Below are positions 10,500 through 23,617 of a stretch of DNA of 64,000 bases, one piece after another; the stretch's first letter is position 1; each line of letters starts with the position of its first letter. Origin of the DNA: Gossypium raimondii (lineage: Eukaryota > Streptophyta > Magnoliopsida > Malvales > Malvaceae). The DNA lies in NCBI RefSeq assembly GCF_025698545.1, contig NC_068575.1:58599980-58663979 (forward strand), in the 5' to 3' direction. Both the position numbers and the translations under genes were made by a program. The notes under the pieces are model-generated. The model worked only from the letters and a program-made list of their open reading frames with translations, did no database searches and was not told where the DNA came from.

Positions 10500-10870
10500 C
10501 GGATACACCACAACTCAAAAGAGAGTCCCGTTATTAGCCCTCTCGAGCTTCCCGTCATATGGTTCTTGCGAGCTTCCCGTTAATAGCTTTTCGGAGCATC
10601 CTGATTGGTTGTGATCCTACATGTGTTGTGGACACACCGTAGCTCTTATGAGCTTCCCGATTATGGCCCTTCGTGAGCTTCCTGTTAATTGGCTCTTTAT
10701 GAGCTTCCCGATATGACTCGCTTGAACTTCCTGATATTAAGCTATCCGGAGCTTTCCGTTATTGGCTCTTCGGAGCTATCTGATATTGGCTCGCATGAGC
10801 TTCCTGAATATGACTCTTATGAGCTTCCCATTATATGGATCGAGAGAGTGCTTCCCATTTAAGTGTTCTT
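10500..10870 (+). repeat. Subrepeats inside the solo LTR (GAGCTTCCCG units)
   Basis: About ten degenerate units of roughly 30-40 bp carry GAGCTTCC(C/T)G followed by TTAT/ATAT and GGCTC. The same unit is seen at 23640-23715 in the truncated relative. Confidence 0.65.
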
Positions 10871-11749
10871 ATGAGCACTCCCGAATATGAATTGAAGGAT
10901 TAAAGATTCGTACACTTCATTGTGTACTACCTGATGTTCATCGATATTTCATAAGGTTCAATGGACAAGGTTCCGATGTAAGTTAAGATAAGGTCTGAAC
11001 GAATCAATATTTGTATCTACCTGAAAATACATGGAAAGGTTTATATGATGAGCTCATCTCTGTTACTTGAAATGCACATGAAATACATGACTAACATGCT
11101 TGATGAGTATATGTGTTTAGGCAATTGGCCAAATTGCTTTGGATGCATGTTTATTTGTATGCTTACAATTGTGAAATAAAGGTAAGTTAAATTACATGTT
11201 ATACGAATTTACAAAGCTTAAAAGCTTACTCTGTTTTATTTCCTCTGTTTTATAGTACTCAGAAGCTCGTGAAGGTTGGAACTTGGTCGGAGTCACATCA
11301 CACTATCCCTAGGACTTCTCGATATGTAAAGCAAGTTAATTTTTGGTTATAATGGCATGTATAGGTTAAATTGGCGAAATGATGGCATATAAATATTTGG
11401 TTGGAACTAGCGATTGGAATGGCTTGTAATAGTTTTATTTTGAAGTATACATATATATGTATGTGTGTAGCTTTATCATGCTTGGTTTGTGTTTAAAATG
11501 GTTAAGTGTTGAAAAGCATATAGATATATTGATGATTAGATTGAGTTAGCACATTTAGTCCAATATGCATATATGTGAAATGGGTTAATTTAGTAAGTTT
11601 GAATACTTAGTTATATGTGACATTATGTCATACTTAATACATGAATTTGGCTTAATTTGAATGGTTTGAATTAGTTGGTGAACATGGTTAAGTGTTTATG
11701 TAGGTGGAAGGCAATTTGGGTGAGAAATAAGGCTTCAGAATGACCTTAT

Positions 11750-12090
11750 TTTGTCCACACGGACAGAGACACGGGCGTGCACATGGGCGTGTGGTTTGGC
11801 TGTGTGTCCTCTGCATCTTGAAAATTAAGAAATAGAATGCTCTGAATTGCCCACACGGACAGAGACACGGGTGTGTGTCTCAGCCGTGTGTGATACACAG
11901 CCTAACACACGGGCGTATTTTTTGGCCATGTGACCCCTGCACCTAATTATTACAAATTAAATTGTTCATACGGCCTAGCACATGGGCGTGTGGCTTGGTC
12001 GTGTGACCCAAGTCAGAGAGTTACACGGGTATGGACACGAGTTAGGATACGGCCGTGTGCCTCACATCGAATCCCCACACGGATGTGTGT
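11750..12090 (+). repeat. Subrepeats inside the solo LTR (ACACGGGCGTGTG units)
   Basis: Repeated near-palindromic words (CACACGGACAGAGACACGGG, CACATGGGCGTGTGG, CAGCCGTGTGTG) at GC content well above the surroundings. The same words recur at 24570-24745 in another member. Confidence 0.65.
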
Positions 12091-12333
12091 CTCCTACACC
12101 TAATAAAAATTTTGAAATTTCACGAAAAATTCCCTAAGTTCTCGGTTTAGTCCCTACTTGTTTCTAATGTATATTTTGGGCCTCGAGGGCTCGTGTAAGG
12201 GACAATGTGAGTGAATTATGATTGGTTTCTAATATGTGTATTAAATCATATGAAATGTTCGTAATTGATCTGAAAAGCTCGGTAATGCTCTGCAACCCTG
12301 TTCCAGCGCCGAATAAGGGTTAGGGGTGTTACA

Positions 12334-13819
12334 TTCAGTTCAATGGTTAAGGGTTTTTTAAATGTAAATGGCATGGGTTTTAAACCTCACTATAAAAAGA
12401 TTAAAGTACCATTGAATAATATAACTTATTTTAAATATAAAGCAACGTCTTTTATCATTTCTCAAACCGAATTAGTGCGCGGTTGACTCATGACACCAAC
12501 TCAACAGGGGTTTAAGTTTGAACTTCAAGGTTTTCAAAGGCTAACTTGGACAAAAAAAAAGTTCAAGCCCTAATATAGGAAAAGTTATCAAGTTCAGGCT
12601 CTCAAAAGTGATTTAACCCTAAAAAATTAAGAGATTAAAGTACCCTCGAATAATGTACTTATTTTAATAGGAAATGACATTTTCATAATTTTTCAAACCA
12701 AATTGGTGCTCAATTGACTAGTGACACCAATTCAATTAGAGGTTTAAATAATAGTAAGTATAAATATACAATTGATAGGTAATAAAATATACATAATAAA
12801 TTAAAATGTAAATATCATATTAAAATAAAATAGAGGTAATAAAATAACTTTATGATTTTTAAAATTTAACATAATCATGAATCATTTGTCTAGAACAAAT
12901 GACTTAATCATTATCGGTATAAATAAAGATCATTTTCATCATATAATAAGTACAATGGTACCCATGAGATAAAAGTGAAAACATTAGTTGAACAAGTTTA
13001 ACATTGCGATCACGAAATGCTTATAAGATAATTTTATTGGATTGAAATTTAAAAATATAAACAGCTTTTGTAATGATATATAAAGGAGAGTTCAATAATG
13101 ATATTTTTAATGATTTGACTCTATCATTTAGTAATTTTATATTTAATAAATGAAGAGTTAAAACTCGATTATAAGTTAATTATATGTCTAATCAATTTTT
13201 CCAATAACTCGTTATAACTTTCAACTATTTGCAAGTAAAACTTAAAACTAATAGAAAAATCAGGAAAAAATTGTATGAATTACGTAATTGCATATTCTGG
13301 ATAAGACAATTAAAATTAATTAATTGAGTTGAAAGTAAACATTTTAAATAGTCATCAAAGTAAAGGAGTTTGCACAAAAATCCAAATATAGTGTGTTGAT
13401 CATAATTTTAACAAAATTGGGATCAAGTTGTGTAAATCCTTTAATCATACTAATTAATTAGGCTTGATTTTGTTCAGTTAAGCCTAAATTTGACAGAAAC
13501 GCAAATTTTGTATTTGAAGTTAACTTGCTATCAGTTTCAAGTAAAACTAACGTATTTACAGCAGATTATGGAATGAAACAACATAAAATCACATGACTCT
13601 GGTTTATGTTTTTCATCATTGTTAGGCGAAACTAATAACATGAGGGCCCTGTTTTTCTCTTTTGTGCCTTTCCTTTCGCAGTAGTAATAGAAAACTATTG
13701 AACACACCTAGGGGTAAAGAAAATATATGTTCCCAAGACTGCCTACTTATGATTCCTATCCAAACAGCCATGGGAATTGGGAAATATTACTACAAAATAA
13801 TTTATATCAATTTAAATCA
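12334..13819. other. AT-rich spacer with a direct duplication
   Basis: Two imperfect direct copies of about 120 bp lie at roughly 12393-12510 and 12630-12750 (shared wording AGATTAAAGTACC, TTTCTCAAACCGAATT/TTTTTCAAACCAAATT, GACACCAA(C/T)TCAA). A 65-bp stretch near 13580-13645 (CATTGTTAGGCGAAACTAATAACAT) recurs near 51225-51290. No gene was seen. Confidence 0.4.
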
Positions 13820-13825
13820 CCACAC

Positions 13826-14036
13826 ACTGCAGGTTAAAACTGACACTCCATTGAAGAAAAAGTATTTAAACTGATATGAATGCTGCTGCTCTTCTATCTC
13901 AAACCAAACACTTGCTGATAATAACACTAGTAAACCCAACAGCAGCAGCAGCATTCATTCCTTTGAGATACCTTTCCTTTCATATGTGCTTTTATACTTT
14001 TTCTTCAATGGATTGTAGTTTGTACCTGCAACCTTA
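13826..14036. repeat. Inverted repeat (hairpin) downstream of the NAC gene
   Basis: CATTGAAGAAAAAGTAT at about 13848 is repeated in inverse at about 13994-14012, with further pairing to TGCAGGT on one side and the GAATGCTGCTGCTG/CAGCAGCAGCATTC words on the other. A partial third copy (CCATTAAAGAAAATGTAT) is at about 14110. It lies beyond the 3' end of the NAC gene. Function unknown. Confidence 0.5.
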
Positions 14037-14262
14037 TGATTCCTAGAGCAACAGTCAGAAAATTCATAATACTGGAACATTTAAATTCACAATTAATATG
14101 CCAGACATTCCATTAAAGAAAATGTATAGAGAGCACAACATGATAATCAAACAGAAACAAGTCAATGACACTGGTAAACCAAACAACAGCATTTATTCCT
14201 AAGAATAAAACAAGTAATCTAAAAACATAGCTTCCAGTTCCAATAGTTGAACAATTACTTTA

Positions 14263-15306
14263 TTAAAAAGGATAAGACCAGTTATTTGAATTGTCGACAT
14301 CAGTAAAAGAGGCCAACAAGCTTGAAATATCATCCTCATCAGAAACGGGAGTATCCTTGAAGGAAGAATCAGTTGCATTGCCCCTCCTCAGACCTTCATG
14401 TGTACCAAATGCATCCTCTTCAAAGAAGCACTCCAACATAGATAACACGTTATCATTCGATTCTTGATCTTGAGGAACCAGAGCAGGTTGAGGCGCCTCC
14501 AACAATGTAGGAACATCCTCAGCAACAGCGACCACTGGAACTTCAGGGGCATCCGCGCATGTAGGGGCAGCATAAGCATTAGTATCAATGGCAGTGGTGA
14601 CATTAACATCGCCATTAGTATGACCCATCGATGGTTGTGTACACCACCCACTTGACTCGACAGAAGGCCCAACACATACACTCTCGGGGACACAGGAGCT
14701 ATTATCACCACCAACAGCTACTGTAGACAGGCCGCAAAGGGAACCAGCACCAGGCACATCTGCCTGCTCGTCGTCACTCCACTCCTCTTCCTTGAATGGG
14801 GCCCCGTATTGGGAACCATTTCTTGGGCCCAGACCATCCTTCTTGAAAACAACATAAAGCATATACATATCTTGAACAGGCCCTCTGTCAGCCAATATTT
14901 TTTCTTCAAGCCTATACTCGTGCATAACCCAGTCTGTTCGGTCACCACGTGGAGCTTTACCTTTGTGAAATACCAAGGTTTTGATCATTCCAACAACTTC
15001 GCCATTGTACTTTACAGGCCGATCCTTTCCTGTGGCTTTCCAGTAGCCGAATATAGTAGCTCGATTCACCCTATCCCCTCTAGCATATTTCTTCTCGATA
15101 GGACAATAGAAGTACCATTTAAGATCCCCGGTCTTCATACAGGACATATCAGGCAAGTCCCAGGGAGCAAACTTATAAACATCAACTTTAGCAATCACAT
15201 TCAACAAAAGCTTCTGGCCTAATACTTTCCTTTTCAAATAATACATAACAAGTTCTACATCGGTGGGGTGAAATCGAAACCCCGGGGGCAATGTGTTTTT
15301 CCCCAT
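14263..15306 (-). CDS. NAC-domain transcription factor, NAC082-like
   Basis: 347 residues in one uninterrupted exon from ATG 15306 to TAA at 14263. The NAC domain fills residues about 5-155 with all five subdomains: [19 protein letters not shown] (A), [13 protein letters not shown] (B), [15 protein letters not shown] and [16 protein letters not shown] (C), [16 protein letters not shown] (D), and DWVMHEYRL (E). In the family this domain binds DNA (core CACG) and mediates dimers in the nucleus. The C-terminal 190 residues are acidic and rich in Ser/Pro/Val, as expected for an activation region; no membrane anchor is seen. The frame extends 54 bp upstream without an ATG, so the MGKNTLPPG start is chosen. 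Most NAC genes have introns within the NAC domain; this one has none. The closest subgroup by wording is NAC082/NAC103, moderate confidence. Confidence 0.88.
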   Translation of the reverse strand: MGKNTLPPGFRFHPTDVELVMYYLKRKVLGQKLLLNVIAKVDVYKFAPWDLPDMSCMKTGDLKWYFYCPIEKKYARGDRVNRATIFGYWKATGKDRPVKYNGEVVGMIKTLVFHKGKAPRGDRTDWVMHEYRLEEKILADRGPVQDMYMLYVVFKKDGLGPRNGSQYGAPFKEEEWSDDEQADVPGAGSLCGLSTVAVGGDNSSCVPESVCVGPSVESSGWCTQPSMGHTNGDVNVTTAIDTNAYAAPTCADAPEVPVVAVAEDVPTLLEAPQPALVPQDQESNDNVLSMLECFFEEDAFGTHEGLRRGNATDSSFKDTPVSDEDDISSLLASFTDVDNSNNWSYPF

Positions 15307-15827
15307 CAGAAAAATCCAAAACTTGGAGTCTCGGTATCCAATAACAAACAAATGGCTCACGAGAAAATGAACAACAAAATTTGTGATTCCGCTTCTTCAA
15401 GTAACGCAGCAGAATCAAATCGTATAATCAAAACAAAAAACCTGACGCGTAAAAAACGGGCCAAGTCCAATGCCAAAAGAAAATCTTTTGTGAAAAATAC
15501 CTCAATCTCCCACGGTTCGTAAACCCCAGATCAGAACAAAAAACAGAAGGCGGCTGTTCCCAACTGAGCTCAAAATTCATTTGGTGTGCAATGTAAAGCC
15601 TGTTTTCAATATCAAGGCTCCCATATCATTAAAAGATCATCGACCATAACAATGAGTACATTCAATTTTTTGTTTAAAAAAGAAAACCTAGATCCAATTA
15701 AAAAGAAAACCCTAAATTGAAAAATCAAGGAAGACCGAAACTAACAAATCAAAGCAAAGACCTTGGATTAATGCTTATTTGTAGAAGCAAGAATTATAAA
15801 CAGAAGAAGTGAAAACCCTAGAATTTT

Positions 15828-15945
15828 ACCCGTAGAGAAGAGAGCCGCGAGCGAGAGAGAGCACCGAGGGAGATCGAGTCAACAGCCAAGAACTGAAAGC
15901 AGCGAAAAGTAGAGTGACTATTACGCGCGGCGCCTGTGTTTTATA
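15828..15945 (-). promoter_or_regulatory. NAC gene core promoter and likely 5' UTR intron donor
   Basis: A TATA box on the minus strand (TATAAAAC, 15938-15945) precedes a CT-rich leader. A good splice donor (CTACGG|GTAAAA, GT at 15828-15829) suggests a 5' UTR exon at about 15830-15910 and an intron before the coding exon at 15306. The acceptor could not be fixed. Confidence 0.5.
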
Positions 15946-15949
15946 GTCC

Positions 15950-16394
15950 CATCTTTTTGCGACGATTTTTTTTATTTTTTATTTCCGAAATAAATTCTCT
16001 TTTCCTAAACCTACGCCATTCGTATCTTATCTGATTTGTAATTAATTGAAGTTTGATACGATTTTACTTTAATTATATGCTTCATTTAACCCTTAAATAA
16101 TTAACTCAATTAATTAATTAACAACTAAATCTTTAAAAAATCAAAATAAAGATGGCAACACTTAACCCCACTTCGGGCTAACTTAATAGTAAATATTAAT
16201 TTATTTATCTTCAACTTAACTCGAAAAATTAAAGATTTACCTTTTGACCCAACTTGATATGCTGATTTTTTTTATCAAAATGGAACACTAATTTTGATTT
16301 ATTATTATTTTCAATGATGCTATTAATTGTTTTCGGGGTATAATTACGTTAGAGTAAACATTAATATATTTTTTACTATCATATATTTTAAACT
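15950..16394. other. Spacer upstream of the NAC gene
   Basis: AT-rich sequence with no gene seen. It probably carries distal promoter of the NAC gene. Confidence 0.35.
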
Positions 16395-16915
16395 ACAGGT
16401 GTTCATTGATTGGGTCAGGTCAGACTCAATCGGAATCTTATGCCCGTTTGCTAGGCTTAGCCCGACTCATATAAAAATATTAAAATTTGATCCCGGTCCA
16501 GCCCTCCCGTATATATATATTTTAAAATATAATACATAAAAAATACTAAAAATATTAAAATAAATATTTCTCAACAACTTGAAAAAAATGTATACTTAAA
16601 TAATACTAAAATAGGTGTAACTTAAATTTAATAAGTAAATATCTCTAAAATAAAAACAAAATTAATAATAAAACAAGAATTATACAATATTCAAATATTA
16701 ACAACAAAACAGTAGCATCGTAATAATGAGATAGTAGCAAAATAATGATGAAAAAATAAAAAAAATTAGACTTTTCTTTTTGTAAATTCTGGCTCGGGTC
16801 AAAAAAGCCTTACCCGAGGCTTGACTTGTTTTACAAACGGGCCTTATTTTCTTGCCAAACTCATTTTTCAGACATATATTTTTACCAAATCAGATCTGGT
16901 AACTCAATCCATGAA
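16395..16915 (+). repeat. Dispersed GGCC-rich repeat, copy B
   Basis: Same order of words as copies at 7690-8150 and 46000-46505: a GGGTCAGGTCAGACTC-like start, an AAATATTTCTCAACAACTTGAAAA core, ACAACAAAACAGTAGCA, then ACGGGCCTTATTTTCTTGCC, ending at ACTCAATCCATGAACA. Confidence 0.6.
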
Positions 16916-17998
16916 CAAATCTATCTTAAACTAATATCATATATAAATGAGTTGTTTGGTAATTATCTCAAGGTGGGGGTTTTTTTTTTAACTTGACCTC
17001 GATCTAATCCATCTAATTAAAAAAATTAAAAAATCTATAAAATCAAATCGGATCCCCAAAATTGAAAATCTCAAACATGCATAACTTGATCTGCGTAGGC
17101 TTACGTACAACCAATGATGTTAGGTTTAAGTTTAGTAGGACCGATGATATTGTTTTTAACGATGTTTTATCCCATTGATTAAATGAAATTGCCATTGGCT
17201 GATTTATTCCAAAAAGAATTGCCGAGTCTTGTTAAAAATTTTTCAAGTCTCAACTTTAAGATTGAGTCAATGCTTCTTTGACACGTGCAATTATTTAAAA
17301 ATACATATATTTTAAATTTTAATATATAGTATATTTATTTTTTTGTATTAAAAAATTTAATCAAGAGTTTGTATAATACTTCTTTTAATGACCCTGATGA
17401 ATCCCAAGATTAAGTTTTTAAGTTTCGGGGAGTTTAGTAAAACTTTTCAAAATTTTAAGAGTTGAATGAGAAAATTTTAAATAAAATTGGGATTTAATTA
17501 AATTTTTTGTAAAATTAATAAGAATTTTAAAATGTTTAATTGATTTTTTAAAATTTAAAGATATAATGTGAGTTTTCAAAATATTAAAAGAGTCTAAGTA
17601 AAATCTTTTAAAAGCTTAAAAAGAGAAATGAAAATTTTTAATAACTTTAAAAGACTAACTAAAACTTTCTAAAACGAGAAATCAAATTCTCCTAAAATTT
17701 TGAGTGACCAAGGCCTCCTAAGCTACCAGTCTGCCTCTGTTCAGTGACCAAACCAGTAGTTTGTATATAATATATAATAAGTTCATAGATCTTACACTGA
17801 GTGATTTGACAACTCCTCACAAATTAACCCATCCTTTTGGGACTCCCCCAAACAGCAACAGGGAACAAAGAAAGGGACAATCGTTAGCCCAGCACACACA
17901 TATGAAATTCTTTTATTAATTAATTCAAAACAAGGAAATCAAAATAACATAACAATCAGGGGTACAAACTTTATTCATATAAGTATGACTTCATGATT
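16916..17998. other. AT-rich spacer
   Basis: No gene was seen. A worn copy of the type of repeat at 61733-61967 may lie at about 17420-17760 (repeated AGAGTCTAAGTAAAATCTTTT-like clauses and AGTGACCAAGGCCTCC). A minus-strand AATAAA at 17970-17975 is a likely poly(A) signal of the peroxidase gene. Confidence 0.35.
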
Positions 17999-19296
<1,298 letters not shown>

Positions 19297-19330
19297 TTAT
19301 GGTGAGAGCTTTCAAAGAGGCCAATGGGTG

Positions 19331-19337
19331 TATATAA
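19331..19337 (-). promoter_or_regulatory. TATA box of the peroxidase gene
   Basis: The minus strand reads TTATATA within CCCTTATATACACCC, 92 bp upstream of the ATG at 19239. Confidence 0.65.
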
Positions 19338-19586
19338 GGGCGATTTGGTTCAAAGAGAAAACATGACTTTAGGTAACTAGCTTTGCATCAAAAGCAGGAA
19401 AAAGATGCAGAAAGGTTGGAGTTGGTAGCTAAGTGGCCACATTTGCTTGCCCAGTATAATTATCTAACAGGAACCAAGTTGTAATTTCTGTTCACACCCA
19501 TCTAATTTAGTTTCAAGTCAAAATTTAAATATTTTTAATGCGTAAATTTCTAAAATATGTCTTTAATTTGCTACAATCCAACTTTG

Positions 19587-20155
19587 GGTAAACTATCAAA
19601 TTAGTCACTTTTATTTACTTCATATTACATTTTAGTTACTTTACGTTTTAGTCACTTACATTAGCGTGTTGTAACATTTTAGTTATTGAGCCGTTGATTG
19701 ATATTTTTGATATATTTAATGGTGTAATAGTAAGCTGACGTGGCACGTTAAATCATCATTTCAAATAAAATTTTAAGTTAAATTATACAATTGGTCCCCA
19801 TATTTTTTCATTTTGAGTAATTTAACTTTTTTTTGTTCTTTTAACTTTCCTTTTTTTTTCTTTTTTTTTTATTCTCTTCTGCTTCTCCCTTTGTTTTCCT
19901 CCCTTCTTCATCTTTTTTAACATGTTTTTTTCTATGTGTTCCACTTGCCAAAACTAAAGGGGAAGAAGAAAAGAAAAATAAAGAAATAAAAGGAAAAAAT
20001 TTAAACTATATAATTTAACTTAACATTTTTGTTTGAAATGATGATTTAACGTGCCACGCCAGCTTATCGTTACACCATTAATGGCAATTTACAGCTCAGT
20101 GATTAAAATGTAATCTGAGGTAAACAAAAGTGACTATTTTAATAGTTTACCCTAA
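19587..20155. mobile_element. MITE with long terminal inverted repeats (GGGTAAACTAT)
   Basis: The left end GGGTAAACTATCAAATTAGTC (19586 on) matches the reverse complement of the right end, which closes with AATAGTTTACCC at about 20152. The arms pair for about 180-200 bp (for example GTGGCACGTTAAATCATCATTTCAAA at 19740-19765 against its inverse at 20035-20060). The loop is pyrimidine-rich then purine-rich. No transposase. I could not find a convincing target duplication. Confidence 0.75.
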
Positions 20156-21273
20156 TTATTTTTATTTGATATTTCTTATTTGAATATTTAGATAAGTATT
20201 AGATGCGATAATAAGACACCACCTAAATTGTATTCTTAATATGAAAACTTAAATTTTAATTTTAATTCCAAAAATAAATTACCTTTCCCTGCTCTTACTT
20301 GGGATTTTTTCCACATTCTCTAGATTTTATTTGATCTCAAAAATTTTTGGGTGGAATCAAATTATATAATTTTACGATAGTATAAAAATATAATTTTATT
20401 ATTTTAACCATCTATATTTTTATATTTTTAAATATTAAATCAATTTTTATTATTTTGAAGAGTCAAAGTATAATTTTATCATTACTAATTTAAAATTTTA
20501 TAAACTCTAAAGGCTTAAATGAAAATTTTTCCAAGAGGGACGGCCCTACCTGTGATTCGATTTTTACTTTAATTGTATGCTTCATTTAGTGCCTTTTAAT
20601 AACACCCGAAAAGTCAAAGCTATATCTTACTTCAACCCGATTCAATATGTCACAATTTATTTTAATATTTTTATGATAAAAATAAAAACACAGCAATAAT
20701 TAAGTGATTAATTATACCATTTCTTCAAAAAATATTAATTAAAATAAGTAGGTAGGTACTTAAGTTATTAAAATGAGATATTAAAATTATATTTTTAATA
20801 TTTTTCAAGATTATCCAAAATAATATGAAATATTATATTAAAAGGTTAAAACTAAAAATAAATAACATTTTGAAAATCAACTTTTACATTTATCCGAAAA
20901 ATATAATTATATTTCATACTTAATTTTTATTAATTTACTAAACATTTTTTGAATATAATTTTGTAATATTTAATATTTAATTTATCGTGGTTTAAATATA
21001 AAATATTTGTTTTCATATTATTATAGAAGAAAAGCTTAATATAAATTAAACATAAAAATGAATTTGGTTGGATTCAATTAATTTCAGTGTAAATCCAAAA
21101 TTGAACTGAACAAAATACACTCAGGCATTATAGTATTGACAGCATATAGATAATTTTAGAGGTTGATTATTTAAATCTATTTTATTTCATGGGTTAAAAT
21201 TTATATTAAGATATCTAATTTTAATAGTATTAAAACTTATTGGTTTTGAAGAATCGGAAGAAATATTGGGAGA
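20156..21273. other. AT-rich spacer with a repeat remnant
   Basis: No gene was seen. At about 20335-20555 there is a worn copy of the GGGGCC...GGCCCT repeat that is better preserved at 61733-61967 (shared TATAATTTTATCATTACTAATTTAAAATTTT-like core words). Confidence 0.4.
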
Positions 21274-23617
21274 TGTAACATTAAGTAAGTTGAATTATGG
21301 GTTATCTATGATGGTCTTTAATTTACATGGGAAGCAAAATGAATAAATGTTATCGTAGAGACAAATTGTGTTCTTTCTGTTGAGTCCATTCAGGGTAGAT
21401 TTCAAAGTATAGAATAAAGTGTTAATTGAGAAAAATCAGCTCAATTAAGAGGTTAATTGAGCAGGGACGAAATTATCATTTATTGAAAGCTTAGGGGAAA
21501 AATGGTAATCAACATCTTACACTAAAACAGTTTTGGACAGCAACAATAGGATAACTTTGAAAAAATCACCATAAATTGTAAAAATCGAATTAGTTGATGA
21601 AAAAAATATGGAATTAAAGCCTATTGAGTCTAGTTTCTCATAGAAGAAACGGTGCAATCAATGGAATTATAAATCATGAGATATAATAAATTTTGTGAGA
21701 CAAGGTCAGAATGAATTCGGGTTCCCCTGTTCTGACTTTGGAAAATCATCAAAAATTGGATAAAAATAATTAAGGGCTTAAATTTATATGTTTAAAATTA
21801 ATAATGATTATATTTTCAATAGAAACAAACAGGAACATAATTTGAATCCCGTACTAGGAGAAAATAATTTTTTAGTGAAGAAGGGTCGAAAATGTCAGAC
21901 AGCATAACAGGGATGACTTTAAAGAATTAACTGTACTTATTGACTAAACCATAAATTCTGAAAATTTTATGGTAAGAAGATATGTGAGTTTAGTTTTGGA
22001 AAAATCAAGCGGATCTTAATTTGGAGTTCCGTAGTTCAAGATATAAATAATTTAGTGACTATGACTCCTTAGAGACAGCTCTGAATGAATTATAAATAAT
22101 AATGGAATTATAGAGAATGTTACATATGAACATGAAATATATTAAATTAATGATTAAAGTTATTTATTTAAATCCAAAAAATTCAAATAAGAAGCTAGAT
22201 CGAGGAAAAGAAAAAGTTTGGGATTAGTAGACTTTTTGTATACAAACAAGTATCGAGGTAAGTTCGTGTAACTTGAATTATATTCTTAAATGCTTGAAAT
22301 ATATTTTTATTGATGTAAATATGATTTGGATGTTTATTGTATGATAATTAATGAAGTATTGATATTCTTGATGAAAAGGAAAAATAAATCTCAGTTGAAT
22401 GAAAGGAAAATTCGATGGATTTCTGAAAAGGAATTGACGGTAAAAAGGATCTAGCTCGGATGGGTGATCCTATCCTGATATAGCTCTCCCGAAGAATATA
22501 TGGAAAATTGATTTAGCCCAGACGGGTAATTCGAATTAGGGTCTGAATTTAGCCTGGACTGGTAATTCAGATCCAAGCTCATTATAGTAATTGTCATTGC
22601 AAGGGATTTAGCCTGGTCTGGTAATCCCGACAATACTCTATGAGTTTATATTACAGGGGATTTAGCCTGGACTGGTAATCCCGCTATAAGAATGAGGTTC
22701 GCGGGAGTGTGCTCTCTGAAATGGAAATGTACACAGATGAATATAAATTGACAGACCTAGATTTGTACACTAAAGTGTACCCCTGAAAATCCATCGAAAT
22801 TCCAAGAAATTGAACGAGATAAATATGGAAAAATAACAAGGGAATGAAAATCATGGTATTGATGAGCTCATCAATCATGGTATATATTATTGATACATGG
22901 AAATTATTGGACTAACTTGAATGTTGAGTTTGTGCATGTTAGGGGAATAATGCATTGAATGGATGTTTGAATGTTTATTGCATTGTATTGAAAATATTAG
23001 GTAAGTATAATTCTTGTTACATGAGCTTACTAAGCACAAAATGCTTACCTTGTTTCCTTTTCCCCTGTTTTGTAGTGTTTAGAGCTCGGAGGTTGGATTC
23101 GGTCGGAGACGTATCACACTATCAACCTCAAGATTTCGGTATATAAAGAAATTTTATTTTGGAAATCAATGGCATGTATAAGCTAATAAAGTAAGTGTTA
23201 ATGTGAAATGAATATAATGTTAGCCATTAGTATGACTAATAAATCTTGGTTTTGGTATGTGATGAGGTTATCTTATGGATATGTTTGAATCTATCTTGAA
23301 AATATGTTGAAATGGATTGATTGGTTTGGATTGGTCTCAGTTTAAAATTGCAGGGAAGGTTAGATATTTATAAAGGGGTTATATTGAGTTCATAAAAAAA
23401 AACTTTGGGATTTTGCAAAAAATTTCTTATGGTTTCGATTTAATCCCGGTTTGGTGTCGATGTATGTTTTGGGCTTCGAAGGCCCATCTAAGGGACGTCA
23501 TGACATGTTTTGGTAAATGAATAGTATTTAACTCGTAATAACAGAAAATTAATTTGGTAAAATTCGATAATGCCTCGTATCCTATTCCGGCGACGAATAC
23601 GGGTAGGGGGTATTACA
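21274..23617 (+). mobile_element. Second long LTR-like element (solo LTR or fragment)
   Basis: It ends with GGGGGTATTACA at 23617, preceded by CCTATTCCGGCGACGAATACG, the same closing wording as the solo LTR at 9306-12333. It shares AGGGACGAAATT, AGGGGAAAAATGGTAAT and AGGTAAGTTCGTGTAACT with that element. Its internal subrepeat differs: about six copies of GATTTAGCCTGGACTGGTAAT-like units at 22450-22685. The left end is uncertain; TGTAACA at 21274 is the best candidate, but no matching target duplication is found. Confidence 0.55.
22450..22685 (+). repeat. Tandem subrepeats, GGATTTAGCCTGGACTGGTAATCC type
   Basis: About six degenerate units built on TTAGCCTGGACTGGTAAT, spaced 40-60 bp apart. 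Confidence 0.65.

Larger units (their letters stand above)
9306..12333 (+). mobile_element. Solo LTR of a long-LTR gypsy-type retrotransposon
   Basis: A 3,028-bp unit bounded by TGTAACA (9306-9312) and TGTTACA (12327-12333). It is flanked on both sides by TTCAG (9301-9305 and 12334-12338), a perfect 5-bp target duplication as LTR elements make. No primer-binding site, gag or pol lies inside, so it is best read as a solo LTR left by recombination between two LTRs. It contains two subrepeat zones: GAGCTTCCCGTTA-like units at about 10500-10870 and CACACGGGCGTGTG-like units at about 11750-12090. TGTAAC...GTTACA ends fit Tekay/Del-like chromoviruses (inference). Confidence 0.8.

Noticed and set aside
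14809-15222. 137-codon plus-strand open frame
   Set aside because: Antisense to the NAC domain; no likeness to known proteins.
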